From assembly GCF_050971785.1 (NCBI RefSeq), contig NZ_JBPCCU010000002.1:1386853-1450852 (forward strand): DNA of 64,000 bases. The letters are read 5' to 3'. The notes under the pieces were generated by a model that saw nothing but the letters and a program-made list of their open reading frames with translations, was not told the origin of the DNA and searched no databases. Position 1 is the stretch's first letter, and each line of letters begins with the position of its first letter. The position numbers and the translations under genes are program-made. This document shows, one piece after another, positions 36,847 to 43,971 of the stretch. This DNA comes from Actinomadura_E scrupuli. Lineage in GTDB: Bacteria > Actinomycetota > Actinomycetes > Streptosporangiales > Streptosporangiaceae.

Positions 36847-39042
36847 ATGAAGGACCCGAACAACACCCGGGACACCGTGCCGCGCCGGGGATCCCCACTG
36901 TGGATCTACATCCTGTGCGTCACGGTCGTCGGCATGGTCGTGGTCGCCGTGACGGCCGCCGGGGTGTCGGCGGAGGACGTGCAGACCACCGTCCACAGCC
37001 CGCTGTTCTGGTTGCTGGGCTGCCTCATCGTGGTCGGCGAGCTCCGGCCGATCATCACCCCCGGGCTGAACGAGAACAACGGCGCGACCGCCTCCACCAC
37101 CTTCGCGTTCGCCGCGCTGCTCTACGGCGGGCTGCCGGTCGCCGCCGCCCTCCAGCTCGTGGCCGTGCTGGTCTGCGGCGTGCTCCGGCGCCGGGCCCCG
37201 CACCGCAACCTCTTCAACGCCGCGCAGTTCATGGTGAGCATGGGGGCGGCTTCGCTGGTCCTCACCGCCTTCGGCAAGGCCGGCTCCGCGGCCCATCCGT
37301 GGATCCCGCACGGCGCCGATCTGCCCGTCATCGCGCTCGCCGGTGCGACGTACTTCCTCATGAACGACACCATGGTCGCCGGAGCCATCGCGCTGCACGA
37401 GCGCATCTCGCTCGGCAAGGCGCTGCGCCTGGACTTCGCCTACCAGCTGCTGGTGCATCTCGCCCTGCTCGGGCTCTCGCCGCTGGTGGTCGTGGCGATG
37501 GCGCGCTCGGCGGCGTTCCTGCCGCTGATCGTGCTGCCCTTCGTCGCGGTCTATCTCAACGCCTCGGGATCGGTGCGGCGGGAGCACCAGGCGCTGCACG
37601 ACGCGCTCACCGGGCTGCCCAACCGCAAGCTGCTGATCGTCCGCACCGAGGAGGCGCTGGCGGAGGCCCGGCGCACCTGGGGCGTGCAGGGCCGGGGCCA
37701 CGCCGGCCGGGGACACGCCGTCCGCGGCCGCCCGGCCAGTGAGCCCACGGACCGGCGGGTCGGATTGTTCCTGCTCGATCTGGACCGTTTCAAGGAGGTC
37801 AACGACACGCTGGGCCACCCGACCGGCGACCGGCTGCTGCAGCTGGTGGCGCACCGGCTCACGCACAGCGTGCGCCCGGGCGACCTGGTCGCCCGGCTCG
37901 GCGGCGACGAGTTCGCGGTCCTGCTGCCGTCGGTACGCGACGAGCAGGCGGCCCGCGAGGTCGCGGCCCGGCTGCGCGCCGCGCTGAGCGAGCCGGTGCG
38001 GCTGGACGGCATGACCTTCGATCTCGAGGCCAGCGTCGGCATCGCGCTGCACCCCGACCACGCCCCGGACTTCGAGCTGCTGCTCCAGCGGGCCGACGTG
38101 GCGATGTACGTCGCCAAGGAGAGCCGCTCCGGGGTCGAGATCTACTCCCCGATCAAGGACCGCAACTCGCCCGCGCGGCTCGGCATGCTCGGGGATCTGC
38201 GCCGGGCGATCGACCGGGAGGAGCTGGAGCTGTACTTCCAGCCCAAGATCGGGCTGACCGACGGCCAGCTGGTGGGGATGGAGGCGCTGCTGCGCTGGCG
38301 GCACCCCAAGCGCGGGCTGGTGGGCCCGCAGGAGTTCCTGCCGATCGCCGAGCAGACCTACCTCATGCGCGCCATCACCCACTACGTGGTCGACATGGCC
38401 CTCGCCCAGGCCTCCGCCTGGTGGCAGGCGGGGCTGCGCGTGCAGGTCGCGATCAACGCCTCCGGCCGGGACCTGCTGGACGCCGGTCTCGCCGAGACGA
38501 TCACGGCGGGCCTGGCCCGGCACCGGCTTCCCACCGAGGCGCTCCAGCTGGAGATCACCGAGCGGATCCTGGTCAACGAGCCCGCCTACGCGGGGGAGAC
38601 CGTGCAGGCGCTGGCCCAGCTCGGCATCCCGCTCAGCCTGGACGACTTCGGCACCGGGTACTCCTCCCTGGTCAGGCTCAAGCGGCTGCCGGTCGAGGAG
38701 ATCAAGATCGACGCCTCCTTCGTCCAGCGGCTCGCCGCGGGCCCGGCGGTGCGCGGCCACGGCGGGGAGAACAGGGACTCCGACGATGTCGTGATCGTAC
38801 GGTCGATCATCGATCTGGTCCGGACCCTCGGGCTGCGCTCGGTGGCCGAGGGCGTGGAGGACGCCCGGACCGCGCAGTTCCTGCGCGACATGGGCTGCGA
38901 CGCCGCACAGGGCTGGCATTTCGGCCGGCCCATGGACGCCGGGACCGCGACGTCCTGGCTGCACGCCCGGTCCACCACGTCGCCGGTGTCGGTTCCGGAA
39001 CCCGATCCGCCGCGCACCATCGACTCCAAGTTCATCGCCTGA
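36847..39042 (+). CDS. Membrane GGDEF-EAL protein (c-di-GMP turnover)
   Basis: 731-residue integral membrane protein with both cyclase and phosphodiesterase domains. An N-terminal block of about eight spans (about 18-240) ends in a GGDEF domain: RLGGDEFAV near residue 350 with the inhibitory I-site RPGD five residues before it. The EAL domain has MEALLRW near 478, EITERILV, DDFGTGYSSL, EIKIDASFV and SVAEGVED, so the metal-binding carboxylates are in place. Both activities are plausible. I chose the ATG with GAGG six bases upstream; in-frame ATG and GTG codons further 5' remain possible. Confidence 0.85.
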   Translation: MKDPNNTRDTVPRRGSPLWIYILCVTVVGMVVVAVTAAGVSAEDVQTTVHSPLFWLLGCLIVVGELRPIITPGLNENNGATASTTFAFAALLYGGLPVAAALQLVAVLVCGVLRRRAPHRNLFNAAQFMVSMGAASLVLTAFGKAGSAAHPWIPHGADLPVIALAGATYFLMNDTMVAGAIALHERISLGKALRLDFAYQLLVHLALLGLSPLVVVAMARSAAFLPLIVLPFVAVYLNASGSVRREHQALHDALTGLPNRKLLIVRTEEALAEARRTWGVQGRGHAGRGHAVRGRPASEPTDRRVGLFLLDLDRFKEVNDTLGHPTGDRLLQLVAHRLTHSVRPGDLVARLGGDEFAVLLPSVRDEQAAREVAARLRAALSEPVRLDGMTFDLEASVGIALHPDHAPDFELLLQRADVAMYVAKESRSGVEIYSPIKDRNSPARLGMLGDLRRAIDREELELYFQPKIGLTDGQLVGMEALLRWRHPKRGLVGPQEFLPIAEQTYLMRAITHYVVDMALAQASAWWQAGLRVQVAINASGRDLLDAGLAETITAGLARHRLPTEALQLEITERILVNEPAYAGETVQALAQLGIPLSLDDFGTGYSSLVRLKRLPVEEIKIDASFVQRLAAGPAVRGHGGENRDSDDVVIVRSIIDLVRTLGLRSVAEGVEDARTAQFLRDMGCDAAQGWHFGRPMDAGTATSWLHARSTTSPVSVPEPDPPRTIDSKFIA

Positions 39043-39071
39043 CCGGCCGCCGGGTCGATCATCACCGCGTA

Positions 39072-39126
39072 ATCGAGTGGGTCGGCACTGTTCACACGGC
39101 CTAAGATGACGGTGAACCCACTCGAT
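39072..39126. promoter_or_regulatory. Long-range dyad around the gatC -10 box
   Basis: ATCGAGTGGGT (39072-39082) and its exact complement ACCCACTCGAT (39116-39126) flank TAAGAT (39102-39107), a candidate -10. A further 11-bp palindrome GAAACGGTTTC (39139-39149), of LacI-operator type, lies just before the gatC ATG. Could be an operator pair or an RNA hairpin in the leader. Confidence 0.45.
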
Positions 39127-39153
39127 CTCTTGATCTCTGAAACGGTTTCTACT

Positions 39154-39450
39154 ATGTCCATCACCCGTGACGAGGTCGCCCACCTCGCCCGGCTGTCCCG
39201 GCTGGCGCTCGGCGATGACGAGCTAGATCATCTCGCCGCCCAGCTCGACGTGATCATCGCCGCGGTCGCCCGTGTGCAGGAGGTGACGGCGGAGGACATC
39301 CCGCCGACCTCCCACGCGGTGCCGCTGACGAACGTCTTCCGTCCCGACCGGTCCCGGCCCGGCCTGACTCCGGCGCAGGCGCTGTCCGGCGCGCCGGCCG
39401 CCGAGGAACAGCGTTTCCGCGTGCCGAGGATCCTGGAGGAGGAAGCGTGA
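39154..39450 (+). CDS. gatC: Asp-tRNA(Asn)/Glu-tRNA(Gln) amidotransferase subunit C
   Basis: 98-residue GatC, the belt subunit that holds GatA and GatB together. SITRDEVAHLARLSRLAL and the FRPDRSRPGL segment are typical. No ribosome-binding site precedes the ATG; a GTG 14 codons upstream, near a TAAGAT box, is in frame and would add NPLDLLISETVST, unlike homologs. The stop overlaps a GTG that opens a 35-codon ORF leading into gatA. Confidence 0.92.
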   Translation: MSITRDEVAHLARLSRLALGDDELDHLAAQLDVIIAAVARVQEVTAEDIPPTSHAVPLTNVFRPDRSRPGLTPAQALSGAPAAEEQRFRVPRILEEEA

Positions 39451-39554
39451 GCGAGCTGGAAGGTCACGAGGCCGGCCGGCCGCGGACGCCCGCGCGCCGG
39501 GCACGGGCGACGGGGCCCGCGGGCGCTCTGGACACGAGCGGGGGGCGGCTGTGA
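39447..39554 (+). CDS. Small ORF coupling gatC to gatA
   Basis: 35-residue ORF starting with GTG in the gatC stop (GTGA) and ending with TGA inside the gatA GTG start (GTGA). The peptide begins MSELEGHEAGRP, is rich in Arg, Ala and Gly, and ends LDTSGGRL; I recognise no domain. It fills the whole 100-bp gap between gatC and gatA, so ribosomes could pass from gatC to gatA without release. It may be a real microprotein or only a translated spacer. Confidence 0.5.
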   Translation: MSELEGHEAGRPRTPARRARATGPAGALDTSGGRL

Positions 39555-41065
39555 GCATCGTCAGGAAGACGGCCACCGAGCTGGCCGCCATGATCGGCTC
39601 GGGCGAGGTCTCCGCGGTCGAGGTGGCCCAGGCGCACCTGGACCGGATCACGGCGGTGGACGACCAGGTCCACGCGTTCCTGCACGTCGACGCGGACAAC
39701 GTCCTGGAGCAGGCCCGGGCCGTGGACGCGCGCCGGGCCGCGGGTGAGGAGCTCGGCCCGCTGGCCGGAGTCCCGATCGCGCACAAGGACGTCTTCGTCA
39801 CCCAGGACATGCCGACCACGGCCGGCTCCAAGATCCTTGAGGGCTGGCGGCCGCCCTACGACGCGACGGTCAGCGCGCGGCTGCGGGCCGCCGGGCTGGT
39901 GATCCTCGGCAAGACCAACATGGACGAGTTCGCGATGGGCTCCTCGACGGAGAACAGCGCGTACGGCCCCACGCACAACCCCTGGGACCTCACCCGGATC
40001 CCCGGTGGCTCCTCGGGCGGCTCCTCGGCGGCGGTCGCCGCCTACGAGGCGCCGCTGGGCACCGGCACCGACACCGGCGGCTCCATCCGGCAGCCCGCCG
40101 CGGTCACCGGCCTGGTCGGGGTGAAGCCGACCTATGGCGGAGCCTCCCGCTACGGGATGATCGCGTTCGCCTCGTCACTGGACACCCCCGGGCCGTTCGC
40201 CCGCAACGTCCTGGACGCGGCCCTGCTGCACGAGGCGTTCTCCGGGCACGACGTGCTGGACTCCACCTCGATCGACGCGCCGGTGCCGCCGGTGGTGGCG
40301 GCCGCCCGGCAGGCCGACGTGAACGGCCTGCGCATCGGTGTGGTCAAGGAGTTCGGAGGGGCCTCGGCGGACGGCTACCAGCCGGGGGTCCTGGCGCGCT
40401 TCAACGAGACGGTGGAGCTGCTGGAGTCGCTGGGCGCCAAGGTCGTCGAGGTCTCCTGCCCGTCGTTCACCTACGCGCTGCCCGCGTACTACCTGATCGC
40501 GCCGTCGGAGTGCTCCTCCAACCTGGCCCGGTTCGACGCCATGCGCTACGGCCTGCGGGTCGGCGACGACGGGACGCGCTCGGCGGAGGAGGTCATGGCG
40601 CTGACCCGCGCGGAGGGCTTCGGCGCGGAGGTCAAGCGCCGGATCATCCTGGGCACCTACGCGCTGTCCAGCGGCTACTACGACGCCTACTACGGCAGGG
40701 CCCAGCAGGTCCGCACGCTGATCACCCGTGACTTCGACGCCGCCTTCGAGCAGGTCGACGTGCTGATCTCACCGACCACGCCGACGACGGCCTTCCCGAT
40801 CGGGGAGCGCGCCGACGACCCGATGGCGATGTACCTCGCCGACCTGTGCACGATCCCGTCCAACCTGGCCGGCAACGCCGCCATCTCGGTGCCGTGCGGG
40901 CTGGCCGACGAGGACGGGCTGCCGGTCGGCCTGCAGATCATGGCCCCAGTGCTCGCCGACGACCGGGTCTACCGGGTCGGCGCGGCCGTCGAGGCCGCAC
41001 TGAACGACCGCTGGGGCGGCCCGCTGCTGGCCAAGGCCCCGGAGCTCGCGGAGGGCGCCAAGTGA
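39551..41065 (+). CDS. gatA: Asp-tRNA(Asn)/Glu-tRNA(Gln) amidotransferase subunit A
   Basis: 504-residue amidase-signature subunit that releases ammonia from glutamine. The catalytic Lys is in PIAHKDVFVT, the Ser-cis-Ser pair in IPGGSSGGSSAAVAA and TGTDTGGSIRQPA. Starts at GTG overlapping the small upstream ORF; its stop overlaps the gatB GTG. Together GatCAB amidates mischarged Glu-tRNA(Gln), and in many actinobacteria Asp-tRNA(Asn). Confidence 0.95.
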   Translation: MSIVRKTATELAAMIGSGEVSAVEVAQAHLDRITAVDDQVHAFLHVDADNVLEQARAVDARRAAGEELGPLAGVPIAHKDVFVTQDMPTTAGSKILEGWRPPYDATVSARLRAAGLVILGKTNMDEFAMGSSTENSAYGPTHNPWDLTRIPGGSSGGSSAAVAAYEAPLGTGTDTGGSIRQPAAVTGLVGVKPTYGGASRYGMIAFASSLDTPGPFARNVLDAALLHEAFSGHDVLDSTSIDAPVPPVVAAARQADVNGLRIGVVKEFGGASADGYQPGVLARFNETVELLESLGAKVVEVSCPSFTYALPAYYLIAPSECSSNLARFDAMRYGLRVGDDGTRSAEEVMALTRAEGFGAEVKRRIILGTYALSSGYYDAYYGRAQQVRTLITRDFDAAFEQVDVLISPTTPTTAFPIGERADDPMAMYLADLCTIPSNLAGNAAISVPCGLADEDGLPVGLQIMAPVLADDRVYRVGAAVEAALNDRWGGPLLAKAPELAEGAK

Positions 41066-42567
41066 CCACCATGACGACGATGCCCTACGACGAGGCCCTC
41101 GCCAGGTTCGACCCGGTGCTCGGCCTGGAGACCCACATCGAGCTGGGCACGAACTCCAAGATGTTCTGTGGCTGCCCGACGGCGTTCGGCGCACCGCCCA
41201 ACACCCAGGTGTGCCCGGTCTGCCTGGCACTGCCCGGCTCGCTGCCGGTGGCCAACCAGGCCGCCATCGAGAGCATCATCAAGATCGGGCTGGCACTGAA
41301 CTGCTCGATCGTGGAGTGGTGCCGGTTCGCCCGGAAGAACTACTTCTATCCGGACATGCCGAAGAACTACCAGATCTCGCAGTACGACGAGCCGATCTGC
41401 GTCGACGGTCATCTCGACGTCGAGGTCGACGGGAAGACCTACCGCGTCGAGATCGAGCGGGTCCACATGGAGGAGGACACCGGCAAGTCGCTGCACGTCG
41501 GCGGCTCCACCGGCCGCATCCAGGGCGCCGACCACTCGCTGGTGGACTACAACCGCGCCGGCATCCCGCTCGTCGAGATCGTCACCAAGCCGGTCGAGGG
41601 CACGGGGGTCAAGGCTCCCGAGGTCGCCAAGGCCTACGGCACCGAGCTGCGCGAGCTGGTCCGCGCCCTCGGCGTCTCCGACGTCCGCATGGAGGAGGGC
41701 TCCATGCGCTTCGACGTCAACGTCTCGCTCATGCCGCGCGGCGCGGCCGAGTGGGGCACCCGCACCGAGACCAAGAACGTCAACTCGCTGCGCTCGGTCG
41801 AGCGGGCCGTACGGTCCGAGATCGAGCGGCAGGCGGCGGTGCTGGCCGACGGCGGCCGGATCCACCAGGAGACCCGGCACTTCCACGAGGACACCGGCAC
41901 GACCACCAGCGGGCGCAGCAAGGAGGAGGCGCAGGACTACCGCTACTTCCCCGAGCCCGACCTGGTGCCGATGGCCCCGTCCCGGGAGTGGGTCGAGCAG
42001 ATCCGGGCGGGCCTGCCGGAACTGCCCGCGGCCCGTCGCCGGCGGGTACAGCGGGAGTGGGGCCTCAGCGACAAGGAACTGCAGGACGTCGTCAACGCCG
42101 GCGCCCTGGACCTGATCGAGGAGACCATCGCGGCCGGCGCCGATCCCGGCTCCGCCCGCAAGTGGTGGATGAACGAGCTGTCCCGCCGGGCCACCGCGCA
42201 GGCCGTCGAGCTGGCGAGCCTGCCGATCACCGCCGCCCAGGTGGCCCGCGTGCAGGCGCTGGTCGACTCCGGGGAGCTCAACGACAAGCTGGCCCGCCAG
42301 GTGTTCGAGGGCGTACTGGCCGGTGAGGGCGGTCCCGACGAGGTCGTTGCCGCCCGCGGCCTGAAGGTGGTCAGCGACGACGGGGCCCTGATCGGGATCA
42401 TCGACCAGGTGATCGCCGACAACGCCGACGTCGCGGACAAGGTCAGGTCCGGCAAGGTCGCGGCGGCGGGCGCCCTCGTCGGCGCGGTCATGAAGGCCAG
42501 CCGTGGCCAGGCCGACGCCGGCCGTGCCCGCGAGCTCATCCTGGAGCGCCTGGCCGCCTCCGGCTGA
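41062..42567 (+). CDS. gatB: Asp-tRNA(Asn)/Glu-tRNA(Gln) amidotransferase subunit B
   Basis: 501-residue GatB, the kinase/transamidase subunit. FDPVLGLETHIELGTNSKMFCGC and CPVCLALPG provide the zinc Cys set; YFYPDMPKNYQISQYD and RMEEGSMRFDVNVSL are conserved; the C-terminal YqeY-like tail is complete. GTG start in a GTGA overlap with gatA. The last codons form the first unit of a 30-bp tandem repeat that continues into the intergenic region. Confidence 0.95.
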   Translation: MTTMTTMPYDEALARFDPVLGLETHIELGTNSKMFCGCPTAFGAPPNTQVCPVCLALPGSLPVANQAAIESIIKIGLALNCSIVEWCRFARKNYFYPDMPKNYQISQYDEPICVDGHLDVEVDGKTYRVEIERVHMEEDTGKSLHVGGSTGRIQGADHSLVDYNRAGIPLVEIVTKPVEGTGVKAPEVAKAYGTELRELVRALGVSDVRMEEGSMRFDVNVSLMPRGAAEWGTRTETKNVNSLRSVERAVRSEIERQAAVLADGGRIHQETRHFHEDTGTTTSGRSKEEAQDYRYFPEPDLVPMAPSREWVEQIRAGLPELPAARRRRVQREWGLSDKELQDVVNAGALDLIEETIAAGADPGSARKWWMNELSRRATAQAVELASLPITAAQVARVQALVDSGELNDKLARQVFEGVLAGEGGPDEVVAARGLKVVSDDGALIGIIDQVIADNADVADKVRSGKVAAAGALVGAVMKASRGQADAGRARELILERLAASG

Positions 42568-42645
42568 CCCGCCGGAGATCGCCCCGCCCTCGGCCGACCC
42601 GCCGGAGACAGCCCCGCCTCCGGCTGACCCGCCGGAGACCGCCGC
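42555..42645 (+). repeat. Three 30-bp tandem repeats at the gatB 3' end
   Basis: Three imperfect units beginning CCTCCGGCTGACCCGCCGGA; the first contains the gatB stop codon. Each unit can form a small CCGGC/GCCGG hairpin. Likely slippage duplication of the gene end; may assist termination. Confidence 0.75.
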
Positions 42646-42704
42646 TCCGCCGTGCTCCAGCCCCGGGACAGAGGGACCTCGGCCGGCCCGCCACCCGAAC
42701 CCCT

Positions 42705-42747
42705 CCGTGATCATGCAATCAATCGCCGGTTGATTGCATGATCACGG
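42705..42747. repeat. Palindromic element, copy A
   Basis: Perfect 18-bp arms CCGTGATCATGCAATCAA / TTGATTGCATGATCACGG around a 7-nt loop. Same outer 16 bp as copies C and D, but the inner arm has AA/TT in place of GTTCG/CGAAC, changed on both sides. Lies 138 bp after gatB and 107 bp before the DUF4253 gene. Confidence 0.9.
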
Positions 42748-42842
42748 CGAGGGAACGGCGGGGAAACGGTGAGGAAGTGGCGTGTCCGCGACACGTCGGG
42801 GCATGGGCTGCCAGATCGCGGCGGACGAGGGGTGCGGGCGGA

Positions 42843-42848
42843 TAGATT
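42843..42848 (+). promoter_or_regulatory. Leaderless -10 (TAGATT) of the DUF4253 gene
   Basis: TAGATT six bases before the ATG and no ribosome-binding site; leaderless arrangement. Confidence 0.5.
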
Positions 42849-42854
42849 CCCGGC

Positions 42855-43634
42855 ATGTCTCCCCTGGACTCCCTTCCGGACGGCCTGCCCCCGGGCCGTC
42901 TGATCGTTCCCGACCTGGACTTCGCCGACGACATGTGGGCGGACCGCCCGGTGATGTGGGTGTCGGACGGGCCCGTGCCGGACGCGGGGGAGCGGTGGGG
43001 GCGGCTGTTCGGCGAACATCGGGAGACCGGGCTCTACCCGCTGCTGCTGGAGACCCTGCCGGCCGACGGGGAGCGCCCCTGGCATGCCGGCGAGCTCTCT
43101 CCGCGGTCGATCGGAGCCGTCGACGCGCTCACCGCCGACGGCGTCCTCCGCCGGTTGTGGGCGGAGGTGACCGAGGACGACGCGGAGCTTCCGTACCGCT
43201 CCTGGCCGGGACCGGCGGCCCCGGGGGACGGCCCCGCGGACCCCGGCGAGACGGCGCGTGCGCACGCCGCGCGGCTGGGGGGCGTGTCGTCCGCGGACGG
43301 CGTGCTGCTCGGGCTGGTGCCGGCCGGGCGGGGCGCGGACACCCTGGCCGCCTGCGGCTGGGACGGGCCGTGCGACCACACCGGCCACCCCCAGGAGATC
43401 TCGGCGGTGCTGCGGTCGTGGGAGGACCGATTCGGGATAAGGGTCATAAAAGTGGGATTCGACACGCTGTATCTCTCCGTGGCCGCGCCGCCCACCACGA
43501 TCGAGCAGGCCCGGCGGCTCACCGCCGAGCATCACGCCTTCTCCCCTGACGCCCTCTGGCAGGGTGGTGTCACCTTCGAGGAATACGCCGAAGGCCTGAT
43601 CGGGAGCGCCGGCTGGTTCTTCCGGTGGGACTGA
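42855..43634 (+). CDS. DUF4253 domain-containing protein
   Basis: 259-residue cytosolic protein of unknown function. The C-terminal ~110 residues match DUF4253: LLGLVPAGRGADTLAACGWDGPCDH, VLRSWEDRFGIRVIKVGFDTL, and the closing ALWQGGVTFEEYAEGLIGSAGWFFRWD. N-terminal part is acidic and Pro-rich. Start set by the leaderless promoter. Followed by a terminator-like hairpin with a T-run. Nothing around it points to a role. Confidence 0.75.
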   Translation: MSPLDSLPDGLPPGRLIVPDLDFADDMWADRPVMWVSDGPVPDAGERWGRLFGEHRETGLYPLLLETLPADGERPWHAGELSPRSIGAVDALTADGVLRRLWAEVTEDDAELPYRSWPGPAAPGDGPADPGETARAHAARLGGVSSADGVLLGLVPAGRGADTLAACGWDGPCDHTGHPQEISAVLRSWEDRFGIRVIKVGFDTLYLSVAAPPTTIEQARRLTAEHHAFSPDALWQGGVTFEEYAEGLIGSAGWFFRWD

Positions 43635-43650
43635 CCGGGCGTCGTCGGAA

Positions 43651-43671
43651 CCCCTAGATGCTGGGGCTTTT
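43651..43671 (+). terminator. Terminator of the DUF4253 gene
   Basis: CCCCtAG-atg-CTGGGG stem with one bulge followed by CTTTT, 17 bp after the stop codon. Confidence 0.6.
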
Positions 43672-43971
43672 CCCGCTAATACGGGACGACACGCCCGGGC
43701 GCTGATTACGCGACGTGTTCGGTTGTCGCCGGGAGGACGCCCAGCCTCAATCGCTCCGTGACCTACGGAACGTACATTGAGCAGCAGAAAATAACCGGCG
43801 ATCCGCACCCGCGGGTCGTCGCCCCGTCATTGAAGCGACATTGCCCACACAGCACCGGCCTGACCTGAGCGTCCGCGCCATCTGGAGCCTGCCCTGCCCG
43901 TGCGGGGAGCCAGGCGATCTTGGCATGCGTACCGGTCGGCGCGGGGCGGTCACCCCTGCGGGAGGCGCAGC
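43672..43971. other. Intergenic region before the second GGDEF-EAL gene
   Basis: About 300 bp without a gene I can support. The middle (43675-43830) is AT-richer and contains CTCAAT ... ATTGAG arms (about 43746-43784) enclosing a smaller TCCGT/ACGGA pair. It should hold the promoter of the downstream gene; no specific box is convincing. The ribosome-binding site GGAGG lies at its end. Confidence 0.3.

Noticed and set aside
36697..39183. An 828-codon minus-strand open frame
   Set aside because: Shadow of the GGDEF-EAL gene; composition unlike a protein.
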